Assembly: GCF_003053725.1 (NCBI RefSeq)
Contig: NZ_QAYC01000016.1
Coordinates: 1-64,000 of the forward strand
Reading direction: 5' to 3'
Length of the DNA: 64,000 nt
From: Rhodovulum kholense
GTDB taxonomy: Bacteria > Pseudomonadota > Alphaproteobacteria > Rhodobacterales > Rhodobacteraceae
The notes below the pieces were generated by a model. The model made no database searches, was not told where the DNA came from, and saw only the letters and a list, made by a program, of their open reading frames with translations. Below, piece after piece: positions 7,552 to 19,118 of this stretch (the first letter of the stretch is position 1; the number at the start of each line of letters is the position of its first letter). A program made the position numbers and the translations under genes.

Positions 7552-7902
7552 TCACGCGTCCGAGGGCGTCGCCGTGGTGGGAAGAACCATGCCGTCGAGG
7601 CCGGCGCAGGCGGTCGGGTCTCCGCCGCAGCAATCGTCCAGCAGGAAGCGCACGATGTCGTTCACCGCGGCGAGGTTCGCGGCATAAAGGATCTCGCGGT
7701 GGCGGCGTTCGGCGTTCAGCAGCCCGGCGCGCTTGAGGCTGGCCAGATGGCTGGAGAGCGTCGAGGGCGGGGCGCCCAGGCGACGGGCAATCTCCAGCGC
7801 GGGCAGGCCTCGGGGACCCTGCCTGACCAGCAGGCGGAAGACCGACAGGCGGGTATCATGGGCAAGGGCGGCGAAGGCGTCCTTGGCGGTTATCTGATCC
7901 AT
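7552..7902 (-). CDS. arsR: ArsR-family arsenic-responsive repressor
   Basis: 116 residues, a winged helix-turn-helix with the recognition helix in PSTLSSHLASLKRAGLL (46-62). The classical metal site CVC of helix 3 is absent (GLPALEIARRLG there). Instead a CC-x6-C cluster, C91, C92 and C99 (DDCCGGDPTAC), lies after the last helix. In the ArsR of Acidithiobacillus a comparable C-terminal three-cysteine cluster binds As(III), so this is probably an arsenite sensor of that type. It is divergent from acr3-arsC, with operator-like repeats between, and should repress both directions until arsenite binds. Confidence 0.88.
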   Translation of the reverse strand: MDQITAKDAFAALAHDTRLSVFRLLVRQGPRGLPALEIARRLGAPPSTLSSHLASLKRAGLLNAERRHREILYAANLAAVNDIVRFLLDDCCGGDPTACAGLDGMVLPTTATPSDA

Positions 7903-7984
7903 ATTTCGATCCTACGCGAAATGACGATGCTTGACCAGACCCGGCTGCACCGTTACGAAACGAGAATTCGAGAATCCACGAAAT
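7903..7984. promoter_or_regulatory. Two candidate ArsR operators in the arsR-acr3 intergenic region
   Basis: A perfect inverted repeat ATTTCG-N8-CGAAAT spans 7903-7922, directly before the arsR ATG. A second copy, AATTCG-N8-CGAAAT (one mismatch), spans 7965-7984, just before the acr3 ATG at 7994. Both share TTCG-N8-CGAA. One site next to each divergent start suggests that ArsR shuts both genes. The assignment is inference. Confidence 0.6.
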
Positions 7985-7993
7985 GAGGCTGAC

Positions 7994-9049
7994 ATGACCG
8001 CCGCGTCCTCCTCTGCCGAGCCCGGACACCTTGGCCGGTTCGAACGCTATCTGACGCTTTGGGTCGCTGCCGCCATCTGCGTCGGGCTGGTGCTGGGTCT
8101 GGTCGCGCCGGGGCTGGTTCAGGGCATCGCCGCAGCCGAGGTCGCCTCGATCAACCTTGTCGTCGCGGTGCTGATCTGGGCCATGGTCTATCCGATGATG
8201 GTGGGGGTCGATCTGGGCGCGGTGCGGGACGTGGCGCGGGCGCCACGGGGCTTGTTGATCACCCTGACGATCAACTGGCTGGTGAAGCCCTTTACCATGG
8301 CGGCGCTGGCTGTGCTGTTCTTCGAGCATGTCTTTGCCCCCTGGATCGCCCCCGCCGACGCGGCGCAATACACCGCCGGGCTGATTCTTCTGGGGGCCGC
8401 GCCCTGCACGGCGATGGTCTTCGTCTGGTCGCAGCTGACCCGGGGCGACGCCACCTACACGCTGGTGCAGGTTTCGGTGAACGACCTGATCATGGTGGTG
8501 GCCTTCGCCCCCATCGTGGCGGTCCTGATGGGCGTGTCCGAGATCGCCGTGCCCTGGGAAACGCTGCTGCTGGCCACGCTGCTTTACGTGGTGATTCCGC
8601 TGGCCGCGGGGCTTCTGACCCGGCGCCTGCTGGGCAGCCCGGCCGCCATCGCGGGCTTTTCCGCCCGCATCAAGCCGCTGTCGACGGTCGGGTTGATCGC
8701 GACCGTGGCGATCCTCTTCGGGATGCAGAGCGACCGTATCCTGACCCAGCCGGGCGCCATCGTCCTGGTCGCAGTGCCGATCCTGATCCAGAGCTACGGG
8801 ATCTTCGCGCTGGCCTACGGGGCGGCCTGGGCGCTGAAGGTGCCGCACCGGATCGCCGCGCCCTGCGCGATGATCGGCACCTCGAACTTCTTCGAGCTGG
8901 CGGTGGCGGTGGCGATCAGCCTCTTCGGGCTGAATTCGGGGGCGGCGATGGCGACGGTCGTCGGCGTGCTGGTCGAGGTTCCGGTGATGCTGTCGCTGGT
9001 GGCCTTCGCCAACCGGACCCGCACGCGCTTTGCCGGAGACCCGGCATGA
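7994..9049 (+). CDS. acr3: ACR3-family arsenite efflux permease
   Basis: 351 residues with about ten membrane helices. Family motifs are present: the conserved cysteine in [14 protein letters not shown], which is needed for As(III) transport in Acr3 proteins, and [15 protein letters not shown] near the C-terminus. It exports arsenite across the inner membrane using the proton gradient. ATG 7994 follows a purine-rich stretch. The stop overlaps the arsC start (ATGA), so the two are translationally coupled. Divergent from arsR. Confidence 0.92.
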   Translation: MTAASSSAEPGHLGRFERYLTLWVAAAICVGLVLGLVAPGLVQGIAAAEVASINLVVAVLIWAMVYPMMVGVDLGAVRDVARAPRGLLITLTINWLVKPFTMAALAVLFFEHVFAPWIAPADAAQYTAGLILLGAAPCTAMVFVWSQLTRGDATYTLVQVSVNDLIMVVAFAPIVAVLMGVSEIAVPWETLLLATLLYVVIPLAAGLLTRRLLGSPAAIAGFSARIKPLSTVGLIATVAILFGMQSDRILTQPGAIVLVAVPILIQSYGIFALAYGAAWALKVPHRIAAPCAMIGTSNFFELAVAVAISLFGLNSGAAMATVVGVLVEVPVMLSLVAFANRTRTRFAGDPA

Positions 9050-9483
9050 TCGTCATCCATCACAACCCCGACTGCGGCACCTCGCGTAACGTGCTCGAGA
9101 TCATTCGCCGGTCGGGGACCGAGCCGGTCGTGATCGACTATCTCACCGAGGGCTGGACCCGGCCGCAGCTGCTGGCGCTGTTCGCGGCGGCCGGTTTGAC
9201 GCCGCGCACCGCGCTGCGCCGGACGAAATCGCCCGCGGCCGAGCTTGGGCTTCTGGACGAGGACGTGCCCGACGACGCCCTGCTGGACGCGATGATCGCG
9301 CATCCGGTTCTGGTCAACCGGCCGATCGTGGCAAGCCCGAAGGGTGTGCGGCTCTGCCGCCCGTCCGAGACGGTGCTGGATCTGCTCGACCGGCTGCCGC
9401 CCGGGCCGCTTCACAAGGAGGACGGGCAGATGATCCTGACCGCCTCGGGCGCGCGCGTGGTGCCACCCGGCGACCCGGCTTGA
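9046..9483 (+). CDS. arsC: Arsenate reductase, glutaredoxin-dependent type
   Basis: 145 residues. The active-site loop [15 protein letters not shown] puts the nucleophilic cysteine at position 10, as in the plasmid R773 ArsC type. Arginines in ALRRTKSP and VNRPIV (family positions that bind arsenate) are present. It reduces arsenate to arsenite with glutathione and glutaredoxin, feeding the Acr3 pump encoded four bases upstream by overlap. The C-terminal tail after residue 120 is longer than the minimal domain and not conserved in an obvious way. Confidence 0.92.
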   Translation: MIVIHHNPDCGTSRNVLEIIRRSGTEPVVIDYLTEGWTRPQLLALFAAAGLTPRTALRRTKSPAAELGLLDEDVPDDALLDAMIAHPVLVNRPIVASPKGVRLCRPSETVLDLLDRLPPGPLHKEDGQMILTASGARVVPPGDPA

Positions 9484-9501
9484 CCCCTCGGCGGCGCGGG
9501 T

Positions 9502-9530
9502 TTGACAGACTCGCCCGGCTTTGCGATACC
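9502..9530 (+). promoter_or_regulatory. Promoter of thiC
   Basis: TTGACA (9502-9507), a perfect -35 box, is separated by 17 bases from GATACC (9525-9530). Transcription would begin just before the TPP riboswitch, which supports the assignment. Confidence 0.65.
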
Positions 9531-9537
9531 TCGTCCC

Positions 9538-11525
<1,988 letters not shown>

Positions 11526-11544
11526 CGCGGGCGGATCGATCGAA

Positions 11545-11574
11545 GGCGGGGGCCGGGTCATGCCGGCCCCCGCC
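11545..11574. terminator. Bidirectional hairpin between thiC and the aldo/keto reductase
   Basis: GGCGGGGGCCGG (11545-11556) pairs perfectly over 12 bases with CCGGCCCCCGCC (11563-11574) around GTCATG. It sits between convergent genes and is the strongest stem in this part of the window. Confidence 0.75.
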
Positions 11575-11590
11575 TGCTGAGCCTCGGGGT

Positions 11591-12613
11591 CTAGCTCTGG
11601 CTGCGGTATTCGCCCTGCCGTTCCAGCATCCAGCCGGGATATTCGGCCGGAAGGCGGGTCACCGCATCAAGGCGGGTCAACTCGTCGGCAGTCAGCTCGA
11701 CCCTGGTCGCGCCGATATTGTCGGTCAGCTGGTCCGCGCGCTTGGCGCCGATGATGACCGAGGTCACCACCTCCTGATGCAGAAGCCAGGCCAGCGCGAT
11801 CTGCGCCACGCTGCACCCGCGCACCTCGGCCATGCCGCGCATCGCCTCGATGGCGTCATAGGCGCGGTCCTTGTCGATGGGCGGGAAGTCGAAGCTGGCC
11901 CGCCGCCCGTCGGCGGCCTTGCCGTCGCGGTCGTACTTGCCCGACAGGAACCCGCCCGCCAGCGGGCTCCAGACCATCAGCCCGATGCCGGTTTCCTTCA
12001 GCATCGGCACGATCTCGCGTTCCAGATCGCGCCCGGCCAGGGTGTAATAGGCCTGCAGCGACAGGATCGGGGCCAGCCGCCGCGCCTCGGCGATGCCGAC
12101 CGCGCGGACGATCTGCCAGGCGGCCCAGTTCGACAGGCCCAGATAGCGCACATGACCCTGCCGCACGAGCGTATCGAGCGCCTCCAGCGTCTCGACGATG
12201 GGGGTTGCCGGGTCGAAGCCGTGGATCTGGTAGAGGTCGATATGATCAAGCTGCAGCCGCGCGAGGCTGGCCTTGCACTGCTCCATGATGTGATAGCGCG
12301 AGGCGCCGCGCGCGTTCACGCCCGCGCCCATCGGGCCCAGCACCTTGGTCGCGATCACCACATCCTCGCGCGGCACCGCAAGGTTCTTGAGGGCCTGTCC
12401 CAGCAGCCGTTCGCTTTCGCCGCCCGCATAGACATTGGCGGTGTCGATGAAGTTGATCCCGGCCTCGAGCGCGTTGCCTACGAGCCCGTCCACCTCGGTC
12501 TGGCCCAGCTGGCCGATCTTGCCCCACATGCCCTCGGAGCCGCCGAAGGTCATGGTGCCGAGGCAAAGCTCCGACACGAAAAGCCCGCTCGGGCCAAGAC
12601 GACGATAGCGCAT
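11591..12613 (-). CDS. Aldo/keto reductase
   Basis: 340 residues, a cytoplasmic NADPH-dependent (beta/alpha)8 oxidoreductase. The catalytic tetrad is visible: D and Y in FIDTANVYAGG, K in IATKVLGP, and H in LYQIHGFDP. The cofactor-binding end VIIGAKRADQLTDNIGA is typical of the YhdN/Tas branch. The start ATG 12613 gives the family N-terminus MRYRRLGPSGL. It is divergent from an AraC-type regulator over 175 bases, which probably controls it; the physiological aldehyde or ketone substrate is not evident. Confidence 0.9.
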   Translation of the reverse strand: MRYRRLGPSGLFVSELCLGTMTFGGSEGMWGKIGQLGQTEVDGLVGNALEAGINFIDTANVYAGGESERLLGQALKNLAVPREDVVIATKVLGPMGAGVNARGASRYHIMEQCKASLARLQLDHIDLYQIHGFDPATPIVETLEALDTLVRQGHVRYLGLSNWAAWQIVRAVGIAEARRLAPILSLQAYYTLAGRDLEREIVPMLKETGIGLMVWSPLAGGFLSGKYDRDGKAADGRRASFDFPPIDKDRAYDAIEAMRGMAEVRGCSVAQIALAWLLHQEVVTSVIIGAKRADQLTDNIGATRVELTADELTRLDAVTRLPAEYPGWMLERQGEYRSQS

Positions 12614-12788
12614 GTTGCTTTCCTTTCCTGACTGACGGCCGGAGCACCGCGTCGGCGTCCGCTCCGGCCTCTGCCCCGAAATGGGCCCGGGCCGGGCCCC
12701 TCGCCACGCCGATCCTCTCGCAGTCTTGCACGATTCTCTCATCCCGCCGCCGATTGACTTTGGAGAGCGCCGCCGGACCGGCTAGGGT

Positions 12789-13688
12789 ATGGGCATGACC
12801 GACCGACTTTCCGGCCTCAGGGCCAAGCTCGTTTCGTTGTGGGAGGCGCATGGGCGCGAACCCCCGGTTCAGGGGCTGAGGCTGTCCTGTGCCGACAGGC
12901 CCTCGGGCGTCTTCCACGGGGTTTACAGACCCTCGCTTTGCGCGGTGCTGCAGGGAGCCAAGATCAGCCGACTGGGCGACCGGGCGTTCCGCTACGATGC
13001 GGGCAAATGCCTGATCGCCTCGCTTGACGTGCCGATCCGGGCGGAAATCGTCGACGCGGCATCCGAGACCCCCTATCTGGCGCTGGCGCTGGAGATCGAC
13101 CCGGCCGTGGTGGCCGAGCTGATGCTGGGCCAGCGCCCGGCCGGCGATCCGCCGATGGGGGCTGCCATCGAGGTGCATGATCTGGGCGAGGCCTTGATCG
13201 ATCCGCTCGACCGGCTGTTATCGGTCGCGGACCGGCCGCAGGATATTCCGGTGCTTGCGCCGATGATCCGGCGCGAGATCGTCTGGCAGTTGCTGAACGG
13301 GCCGCAGGGCGCGCGGCTGCGGCAGATCGGGATGGCCGACAGCCGCCTGGCCCGGATCGGCCGCGCCATCGGCTGGATCCGCGAGAACTACGCCGAAACG
13401 CTGAGGGTCGGGCATCTGGCGGCGCTGGCCGGGATGAGCCCGGCCACCTTCCACCGCCATTTCAAGGACGCGACGGCGATGACGCCGGTGCAGTTCCAGA
13501 AAAGCCTGCGGCTGCAAGAGGCGCGGCGGCTTCTGCTGACCCGGTCCGGCGACGTTGCGGGGATCGGCTATCGCATCGGCTACGACAGCCCGTCGCAATT
13601 CAGCCGCGAATACCGCCGCCATTTCGGCGAGCCGCCCGGACGCGACGCGGTCGAACTGCGCCGGGGCCTGGCCGAAACCGGCGGCTGA
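12789..13688 (+). CDS. AraC-family transcriptional regulator
   Basis: 299 residues. An N-terminal cupin-like AraC_N domain (about 20-180, with PSLCAVLQGAK) precedes the two C-terminal helix-turn-helix units: HLAALAGMSPATFHRHFK and the second within VAGIGYRIGYDSPSQFSREYRRHFG. This architecture is common in regulators found divergent from aldo/keto or other oxidoreductases. Two ATGs (12789 and 12795) compete as starts and neither has a strong ribosome site. The 175-base gap to the aldo/keto reductase should hold the operators; no clear repeat stood out. Confidence 0.88.
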   Translation: MGMTDRLSGLRAKLVSLWEAHGREPPVQGLRLSCADRPSGVFHGVYRPSLCAVLQGAKISRLGDRAFRYDAGKCLIASLDVPIRAEIVDAASETPYLALALEIDPAVVAELMLGQRPAGDPPMGAAIEVHDLGEALIDPLDRLLSVADRPQDIPVLAPMIRREIVWQLLNGPQGARLRQIGMADSRLARIGRAIGWIRENYAETLRVGHLAALAGMSPATFHRHFKDATAMTPVQFQKSLRLQEARRLLLTRSGDVAGIGYRIGYDSPSQFSREYRRHFGEPPGRDAVELRRGLAETGG

Positions 13689-13813
13689 GCGGGTCCGGGT
13701 CGGCCTTCTGACGCCCGGGCGAAAAACGCAGCGCGGGCGGCCCTGGCTGTGCTAGGCTCGGCCTGCTGTTGCGGAAAGTGCGGCGGGGGCTTTCAGAAGG
13801 AAAGAGTATTTTA

Positions 13814-14209
13814 ATGCTGCAGGAATTTCGCGATTTCATCGCCAAGGGCAATGTCATGGACATGGCCGTGGGCATCATCGTCGGCGCGGCCTTCACCGCC
13901 ATCGTGACCTCGCTGGTCAACGATCTCATCAATCCGATCATCGGGCTTTTCGTCGGCGGCATCGACTTTTCGGGTCTCGCCGTCCGCATCGGCGAGGGCG
14001 AGAATGCCGGGGTCTTCGCCTATGGCAATTTCCTCACCGCGCTGATCAATTTCCTGATCATCGCCTGGGTGGTGTTCCTGCTGGTCAAGGGCGTGAACCG
14101 GGTCAAGTACGCCGCCAGCCGCAAGGAGCAGCCGGTGCCCGGTGCGCCCGCGGGCCCGACCCAGGAAGAGCTTCTGACCGAGATCCGGGACCTTCTGAAG
14201 GCGCGCTGA
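13814..14209 (+). CDS. mscL: Large-conductance mechanosensitive channel
   Basis: 131 residues. The N-terminus [20 protein letters not shown] and the first membrane helix [20 protein letters not shown] are diagnostic of MscL; the second helix is [19 protein letters not shown], followed by a charged C-terminal helix ending [14 protein letters not shown]. The homopentameric pore opens under membrane tension to release solutes on hypo-osmotic shock. ATG 13814 is preceded by GAAAGAG. Its stop and that of the convergent ald gene lie in the two arms of a small hairpin TGAGCG...CGCTCA. Confidence 0.95.
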   Translation: MLQEFRDFIAKGNVMDMAVGIIVGAAFTAIVTSLVNDLINPIIGLFVGGIDFSGLAVRIGEGENAGVFAYGNFLTALINFLIIAWVVFLLVKGVNRVKYAASRKEQPVPGAPAGPTQEELLTEIRDLLKAR

Positions 14210-14224
14210 GCGCGGCCTTCCCGC

Positions 14225-15343
14225 TCAGGCCTTCACCGCCAGGTGCGGCGAAAGAACGTCGATGCCCTGCGCCATGCCGACCGCGCAACAGGTCAGATGG
14301 CCCGCATGCACGTTGAGCCCGGCCAGCAGATGCGGGTCGTCGGCACAGGCCTGGCGCCAGCCCTTGTCGGCCAGCGCCAGCAGGAAGGGCATCGTGGCAT
14401 TGCCAAGCGCCAGTGTCGCGCTGCGCGGCACCGCGCCCGGCATGTTGGCCACGCAATAATGCTGGATGCCGTCGACCGAAAAGACCGGGTCCTCATGGGT
14501 GGTCGGGTGCGAGGTCTCGAAGCAACCGCCCTGGTCGATGGCCACATCGACCAGCACCGCGCCGGGCTTCATCCGCGCCAGATCGGCGCGCCGCACCAGT
14601 TTGGGGGCGGTCGCCCCGGGGATCAGCACCGCACCCACGACCATGTCGGCCCGGCCGATCAGCTCGGCCAGCGCGCCCTCGGATGAATACCGGGTCGAGA
14701 ACGCCGCGCCGAATGTCTCGTCAAGCTGCCGCAGCCGGGGCAGCGAGCGGTCCAGCACGGTGACATGGGCACCCATCCCGGCCGCGATCCGCGCGGCATG
14801 GGTGCCGACCACCCCGCCGCCGATCACCAGAACCTCGGCTGGGCCGACGCCGGGCACGCCGCCCATCAGCACACCGCGCCCGCCATTGGCCTTCTGCAGC
14901 GCCCAGGCCCCCATCTGCGGCGCCAGCCGTCCCGCGACCTCGGACATGGGCGCCAGCAGCGGCAGCCCGCCGCGGTCGTCGGTCACGGTCTCGTAGGCGA
15001 TGGCGGTCACGCCGCTGTCGATCAGCTCGCGGGTCTGGTTCGGGTCGGGCGCGAGGTGCAGGTAAGTGAACAGCACTTGTCCCTCGCGCAGGCGCCGCCG
15101 TTCCTCGGCCAGCGGCTCCTTGACCTTCACCACCAGTTCGGCTTCGGCAAAGATCTCTTCGGCCGAGGCGGCGATCCTTGCCCCCGCCGCGATGTAGTCG
15201 GCGTCGTCAAAGCCCGCTCCCAGCCCGGCGCCGGTCTCGATCCGCACGGCATGGCCATGGGCAACGGCCTCGCGGGTGGCATTGGGCGTCAGGCCGACGC
15301 GGAATTCCTGGGGCTTGATCTCTCTGGGGCATCCGATCTGCAT
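14225..15343 (-). CDS. ald: Alanine dehydrogenase
   Basis: 372 residues, standard for Ald, which interconverts L-alanine and pyruvate plus ammonia with NAD. Catalytic K75 (VVKVKEP) and H96 (TYLHLAP) are in place, as is the Rossmann loop VIGGGVVGTHAA. The C-terminus SVDGIQHYCVANMPGAVP is also typical. Start ATG 15343 follows GGAGA. It is divergent from an Lrp/AsnC regulator over 133 bases, matching the well-known pairing in which the Lrp-type protein activates ald in response to alanine. Confidence 0.95.
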   Translation of the reverse strand: MQIGCPREIKPQEFRVGLTPNATREAVAHGHAVRIETGAGLGAGFDDADYIAAGARIAASAEEIFAEAELVVKVKEPLAEERRRLREGQVLFTYLHLAPDPNQTRELIDSGVTAIAYETVTDDRGGLPLLAPMSEVAGRLAPQMGAWALQKANGGRGVLMGGVPGVGPAEVLVIGGGVVGTHAARIAAGMGAHVTVLDRSLPRLRQLDETFGAAFSTRYSSEGALAELIGRADMVVGAVLIPGATAPKLVRRADLARMKPGAVLVDVAIDQGGCFETSHPTTHEDPVFSVDGIQHYCVANMPGAVPRSATLALGNATMPFLLALADKGWRQACADDPHLLAGLNVHAGHLTCCAVGMAQGIDVLSPHLAVKA

Positions 15344-15476
15344 TGGGGTCTCCTTCTCCTGGTGGCAGAATGCCGCAGATCGGGCCGAAGAGGGTTGATT
15401 TTCTCGGGGGATGCTCTGGGCCTTCACCGAAGATCCATGCATGATGCCGCCGGACTGTCGAAGGATCATGCGGGAA

Positions 15477-15935
15477 ATGACGCTGGACGAGACCGATCTT
15501 CGCCTTTTGCGGGTGTTGCAGAAACAGGGCCGCATCTCGAACGCGGATCTGAGCGAACGGGTGAACCTGTCGGCCTCGGCCTGCCACCGGCGGGTGCAGC
15601 GGCTGGAAGAGGCGGGGTTCATCCGGGACTATGTCGCGCTTCTCGATGCCCGCAAGATGGGCCGCCAGACCACGGTCTTTGTCGAGATCACGCTGTCGGG
15701 CCAGGCCGATGAAACGCTTGCCGCCTTCGAGAAGGCGGTGGCGCGGGTGCCGGACGTTCTGGAATGCCACCTGATGGCGGGCAGCGCCGACTATCTGCTG
15801 AAGGTGGTGGCCGAGGACAGCGAGGATTTCGCCCGCATCCACCGGCAATACCTGACCCGGCTGCCGGGGGTGGCGCGGATGCAATCCTCCTTTGCGCTCA
15901 GGACGGTGTTCAAGACCACCGCGCTGCCGCTATAG
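15477..15935 (+). CDS. Lrp/AsnC-family regulator, probable activator of ald
   Basis: 152 residues: an N-terminal helix-turn-helix (ETDLRLLRVLQKQGRISNADLSERVNLSAS in two parts) and a C-terminal RAM/AsnC ligand domain. AAGGA at 15461-15465 lies 11 bases before ATG 15477 but only 2 before the upstream ATG 15468, so 15477 is the better start. Divergence from ald suggests it senses alanine and controls that gene; the palindromic ATGCATG near 15437 could be part of the binding region. Confidence 0.88.
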   Translation: MTLDETDLRLLRVLQKQGRISNADLSERVNLSASACHRRVQRLEEAGFIRDYVALLDARKMGRQTTVFVEITLSGQADETLAAFEKAVARVPDVLECHLMAGSADYLLKVVAEDSEDFARIHRQYLTRLPGVARMQSSFALRTVFKTTALPL

Positions 15936-15962
15936 GGCAGGGGCAGCAACGGAGGTGGCAGG

Positions 15963-16613
15963 ATGACCCAGGAAACGGACAAGCGCGCGGCGATCGTGGC
16001 GGCCTGCCGCAGCATGAATGCGGTCGGTCTGAACCAGGGCTCGTCGGGCAATATCAGCGTCCGGCACGGGGCGGGGATCCTGATCACGCCAAGCTCGATT
16101 GCCTATGACGTGTTGACGCCCGAGGACATCGTCTTCATGGAAATGGACGGCACCGCCCATGGCGCGCGCAAGCCCTCGTCGGAATGGCGCTTCCATCTCG
16201 ACATCCTGCAGGCCCGGCCCGATCTGAATGCCGTTGTCCATGCCCACGCGCCCTATTGCACGATGCTGGCGATCCTGCACAAGCCGATCCCGGCGGTGCA
16301 TTACATGGTGGCCGCGGCCGGCGGCGGCGACATCCGCTGCGCCCCCTACGAGACCTTCGGGACCCAGGCGCTGTCCGACCGGGTGCTGGAGGCGCTGGAG
16401 GGTCGCAAGGCCTGCCTGATGGCGCATCACGGCATGATCGCGGCCGAAGTCAGCCTCGACAAGGCGATGTGGCTGGCCGTCGAGGTCGAGGCGCTGGCAC
16501 GGCAGTATCACGGGGCCCTGACCATCGGCGAACCGCCGCTCTTGACCGAAGCCCAGCTGGCCGAGGCCGTGGCGCAGTTTACCCAAGGCTACGGACAGGC
16601 CGAGCGCGGCTGA
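15963..16613 (+). CDS. Class II aldolase/adducin family protein
   Basis: 216 residues, the size of L-fuculose-phosphate aldolase. Zinc ligands are the histidines of NAVVHAHAPYC and of LMAHHGMI; NQGSSGNIS (phosphate loop) and KPSSEWRFH, with the catalytic glutamate, are conserved. It should cleave or epimerise a phosphorylated sugar to a C3 fragment plus an aldehyde. A strong GGAGGTGGCAGG precedes ATG 15963, 27 bases after the Lrp-type gene, so the two may be co-transcribed. The substrate is not determined by context. Confidence 0.85.
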   Translation: MTQETDKRAAIVAACRSMNAVGLNQGSSGNISVRHGAGILITPSSIAYDVLTPEDIVFMEMDGTAHGARKPSSEWRFHLDILQARPDLNAVVHAHAPYCTMLAILHKPIPAVHYMVAAAGGGDIRCAPYETFGTQALSDRVLEALEGRKACLMAHHGMIAAEVSLDKAMWLAVEVEALARQYHGALTIGEPPLLTEAQLAEAVAQFTQGYGQAERG

Positions 16614-16670
16614 GGCTGAGGCTGAGGGCATCCTCCGGCTCTTCCACGACGCCAGTCTTAGCGGGAGGGT

Positions 16671-18773
16671 TCAGGCGGCGCGGCCGACCTGATTCCCGCG
16701 CTGATCAGGCCCAAGATTGAACTCGGCGACGATTCGCGCCAGAGCCTGGGCGCTGGCCGCCAGGTCGTTCGAGGCATCGCGGGTGCTGTCGACGACATGG
16801 CCGTTTCGTTCGGTCAGGGCGCGCAGGCTGGTCATGGATTCGTTGACTTCCTGCAGCTCCCGGGTCTGTCCGTCGGCCTGGGCACTGACCTGAGCCAGCG
16901 TCTCGTAGACGCGGGTCACCTGCGAGACGATCTCTTCGAGCGACTGGCCTGCCTCGCCGACCAGACGCACCCCGCCCGAGACCTCTTCGACGCTTTCGCC
17001 GATCAGTTTCTTGATCTGCATCGCCGACTCGGCGGATCTGCGAGCCAGTTCGCGGACCTCGGTGGCAACCACGGCAAAGCCCTTGCCGCTTTCGCCGGCG
17101 CGGGCGGCCTCGACCCCGGCATTCAGGGCAAGCAGGTTAGTCTGGAAGGCGATGTCCTCGATCATCGCGGTGATCTGCGCGATCTTGCTGGACGATTCGG
17201 AGATCCGTTCCATTGCGAGAACGGCATCGCGGACGATCTCGCCCGAGAGGTCGGCGCGCTGCTTGGCGTCGCCCGCCAGCGAGCGGGCGTCGTGGATCGA
17301 GCCATTGGTGTCCTTCAGTCCGCTGGCCAGGCGGTCGACGGAGGCGGCGGTGCCCTGGATCGTGCTGCTCTGGCTGCTGGTCTGCTGTGCCAGGTCGCCG
17401 GCGGTCCGCAGCATGTCCTCGGACCGTCTCTCGAGATCGCTGACCGTCGAGGCGATGGTCGACAGAACCTCGCGCAGTCGGACCACCGTCGCATTGAAAT
17501 CGGTCCGGATCGTGTCGTAGTCGCCGTGTAGCGGGTCTTCGAAATGGCGCGACAGGTCGGAGCGGGACAGCGCCTTGAGCCCCTCCGTGACCAGATCCAC
17601 AACTTGCTGATGCCGCTCGTTCAGGGTGGCCTCGTCTTCTTCCTTCTGGCGCATCGCGGCCCGTGTCAGCTGTTTGAAGCGGTAGATGGCATTGGCCATC
17701 TGGCCGATTTCGCCCTTCTTCTCAATGAAGGGTACCCAGGCCTCGAAATTGCCTTCCATGAACTGATGCATGATCCCGGTCAGCTTGCGCAGCCTGCGCG
17801 TGATGCCGTCGGCGATGGCAACGGCGATCAGGATGCCCAGCAACACGCCGACTCCGGTTGCAATCGACCCGACCACCATGGCCCGTTCGGCCTGTGCGCG
17901 GTTGCCTTCGGCCAGCAGGCCGATTTCCTGGCCCAGATCGGATTCGACGGCCCGGAGGCGGTCGATCCAGGCGGTGGAGGCGGCGAACCATTGCGGGGCG
18001 GTCAGATCGCCCCGCGCGCCGCCATAGGGCAGGGCTGCAATCGTTTCGCGCATCGGGGCAATCGTCTGGGCGGGTTTGCTGGCCTCGATCGTCGAGACGA
18101 AATCCGGCCGCCCGAGCACCGTCTGCGCCCGCGCCAGCAAAGCGCTTTGACGGGCCCCGAGCGCCATGAAGCGGCGGTACACCTCGTTGGGAAAGGTCTC
18201 CGACCCAAGCCCGGTCGCGCCCATCGCGCGTTCCAGCCCGGCGCTTTCCTTGGCAAGGGCCACCAGTTCCTGCGCCTCCATCAGGACCGCCGTGGCACTG
18301 GCCACCTTGCCGGTGCGGATCCGGGTGGCCGCCGTCAGGAGCGAATCGATGATGCCGGTATAATAGCCTGCCAGTTGGGGCACCGTGAGGTCCAGCGCGT
18401 CGATCTTGCCGCGCTGGGTCTGAAGCGCCTGCAAGGCCTGCAGAGCGCTTTCGGTCGCTTCCGGCGCCATCGTCCTGACCACTGACAGCTTGTCCCGGAA
18501 GACTGACAGGGCGGTGTCGGTCTCGGTCCGCTGGATGCGGAGTTCCGCGGGGAAATTCCGCCCCTTGGAGGCGGTAAACCCGGCAGACAACCCCCGTTCC
18601 TTCTGCAGTTCCTGCACGAGATCGCCGATCCGGTCGGTTTCTTCGGCCACCGATGCCATGTCGTCCTCGAACCGGGCGTTCGAGCTGAGCCCTTGCAGGT
18701 CATTCCCGGCCAGCAGGAGAATCAGCAGCACGAGCGGCACCAGAGCGAAGAGAAGGATGAATCTCAGGGACAT
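16671..18773 (-). CDS. Methyl-accepting chemotaxis protein with NIT sensor domain
   Basis: 700 residues. Membrane helices at about 5-22 and 299-322 bracket a periplasmic NIT-type sensor (residues 50-290; KERGLSAGF and ERAMGATGL are the paired NIT motifs, a family linked to nitrate/nitrite sensing). A HAMP linker follows ([14 protein letters not shown]). The signalling domain has the MCP hairpin tip [21 protein letters not shown] and the flanking coiled coil. No CheR-binding pentapeptide is seen at the C-terminus (it ends QVGRAA). It is a lone receptor, with no che gene nearby; the ligand is unproven. Confidence 0.92.
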   Translation of the reverse strand: MSLRFILLFALVPLVLLILLLAGNDLQGLSSNARFEDDMASVAEETDRIGDLVQELQKERGLSAGFTASKGRNFPAELRIQRTETDTALSVFRDKLSVVRTMAPEATESALQALQALQTQRGKIDALDLTVPQLAGYYTGIIDSLLTAATRIRTGKVASATAVLMEAQELVALAKESAGLERAMGATGLGSETFPNEVYRRFMALGARQSALLARAQTVLGRPDFVSTIEASKPAQTIAPMRETIAALPYGGARGDLTAPQWFAASTAWIDRLRAVESDLGQEIGLLAEGNRAQAERAMVVGSIATGVGVLLGILIAVAIADGITRRLRKLTGIMHQFMEGNFEAWVPFIEKKGEIGQMANAIYRFKQLTRAAMRQKEEDEATLNERHQQVVDLVTEGLKALSRSDLSRHFEDPLHGDYDTIRTDFNATVVRLREVLSTIASTVSDLERRSEDMLRTAGDLAQQTSSQSSTIQGTAASVDRLASGLKDTNGSIHDARSLAGDAKQRADLSGEIVRDAVLAMERISESSSKIAQITAMIEDIAFQTNLLALNAGVEAARAGESGKGFAVVATEVRELARRSAESAMQIKKLIGESVEEVSGGVRLVGEAGQSLEEIVSQVTRVYETLAQVSAQADGQTRELQEVNESMTSLRALTERNGHVVDSTRDASNDLAASAQALARIVAEFNLGPDQRGNQVGRAA

Positions 18774-19118
18774 GCGGCAAATTCCATGCAGGTCGGTGAA
18801 ACCCCGAGGCTAAGCATCTTTCCCTAAGGTAACCCTAACCCCGACGGCCCGCCATCCGCGCCCCGGTCCGGCCTTTTCGGAGGTCCCCTCCGCGGTTCGA
18901 TGCGGGACGGTCCGGTGGGGCGGCACCGGCGCCGATCGCCGCGCTGGACGATGCCTGGCACCGGCGCGGGCCCCGGGGGGGCGGGGCCGGGTGCGCTAAC
19001 GCGGTATCCGCGGAATTCAAGTGTTGCAAATCCGGACGGCCGCGGCTGTCATGCCTGACCATACGGCAATTCCGGCGCGTGCCGCTGGCCCAGGGCGGCC
19101 GAAGGGGAGGAACGACGC
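18774..19118. promoter_or_regulatory. Intergenic region between chemoreceptor and fru operon
   Basis: 345 bases without a gene, holding the divergent promoters. A perfect palindrome CGCGG-TAT-CCGCG lies at 19000-19012 and is the best candidate operator for the fru operon. TTGCAA (19024-19029) and TGTCAT (19047-19052), spaced 17 bases, could be the fruB promoter, followed by the strong ribosome site GGGGAGG near 19104-19110. No fruR/cra gene is in the window. All of these are predictions. Confidence 0.4.

Noticed and set aside
16613-16640. Short direct repeat GAGGCT x3 after the class II aldolase gene
   Set aside because: Only three 6-base units at a stop codon; no sign of a functional repeat array.
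17544-18485. Long plus-strand frame opposite the chemoreceptor
   Set aside because: It is antisense to a clear MCP gene, has arginine/glycine/histidine-rich composition typical of shadow frames in high-GC DNA, and no recognisable domain.
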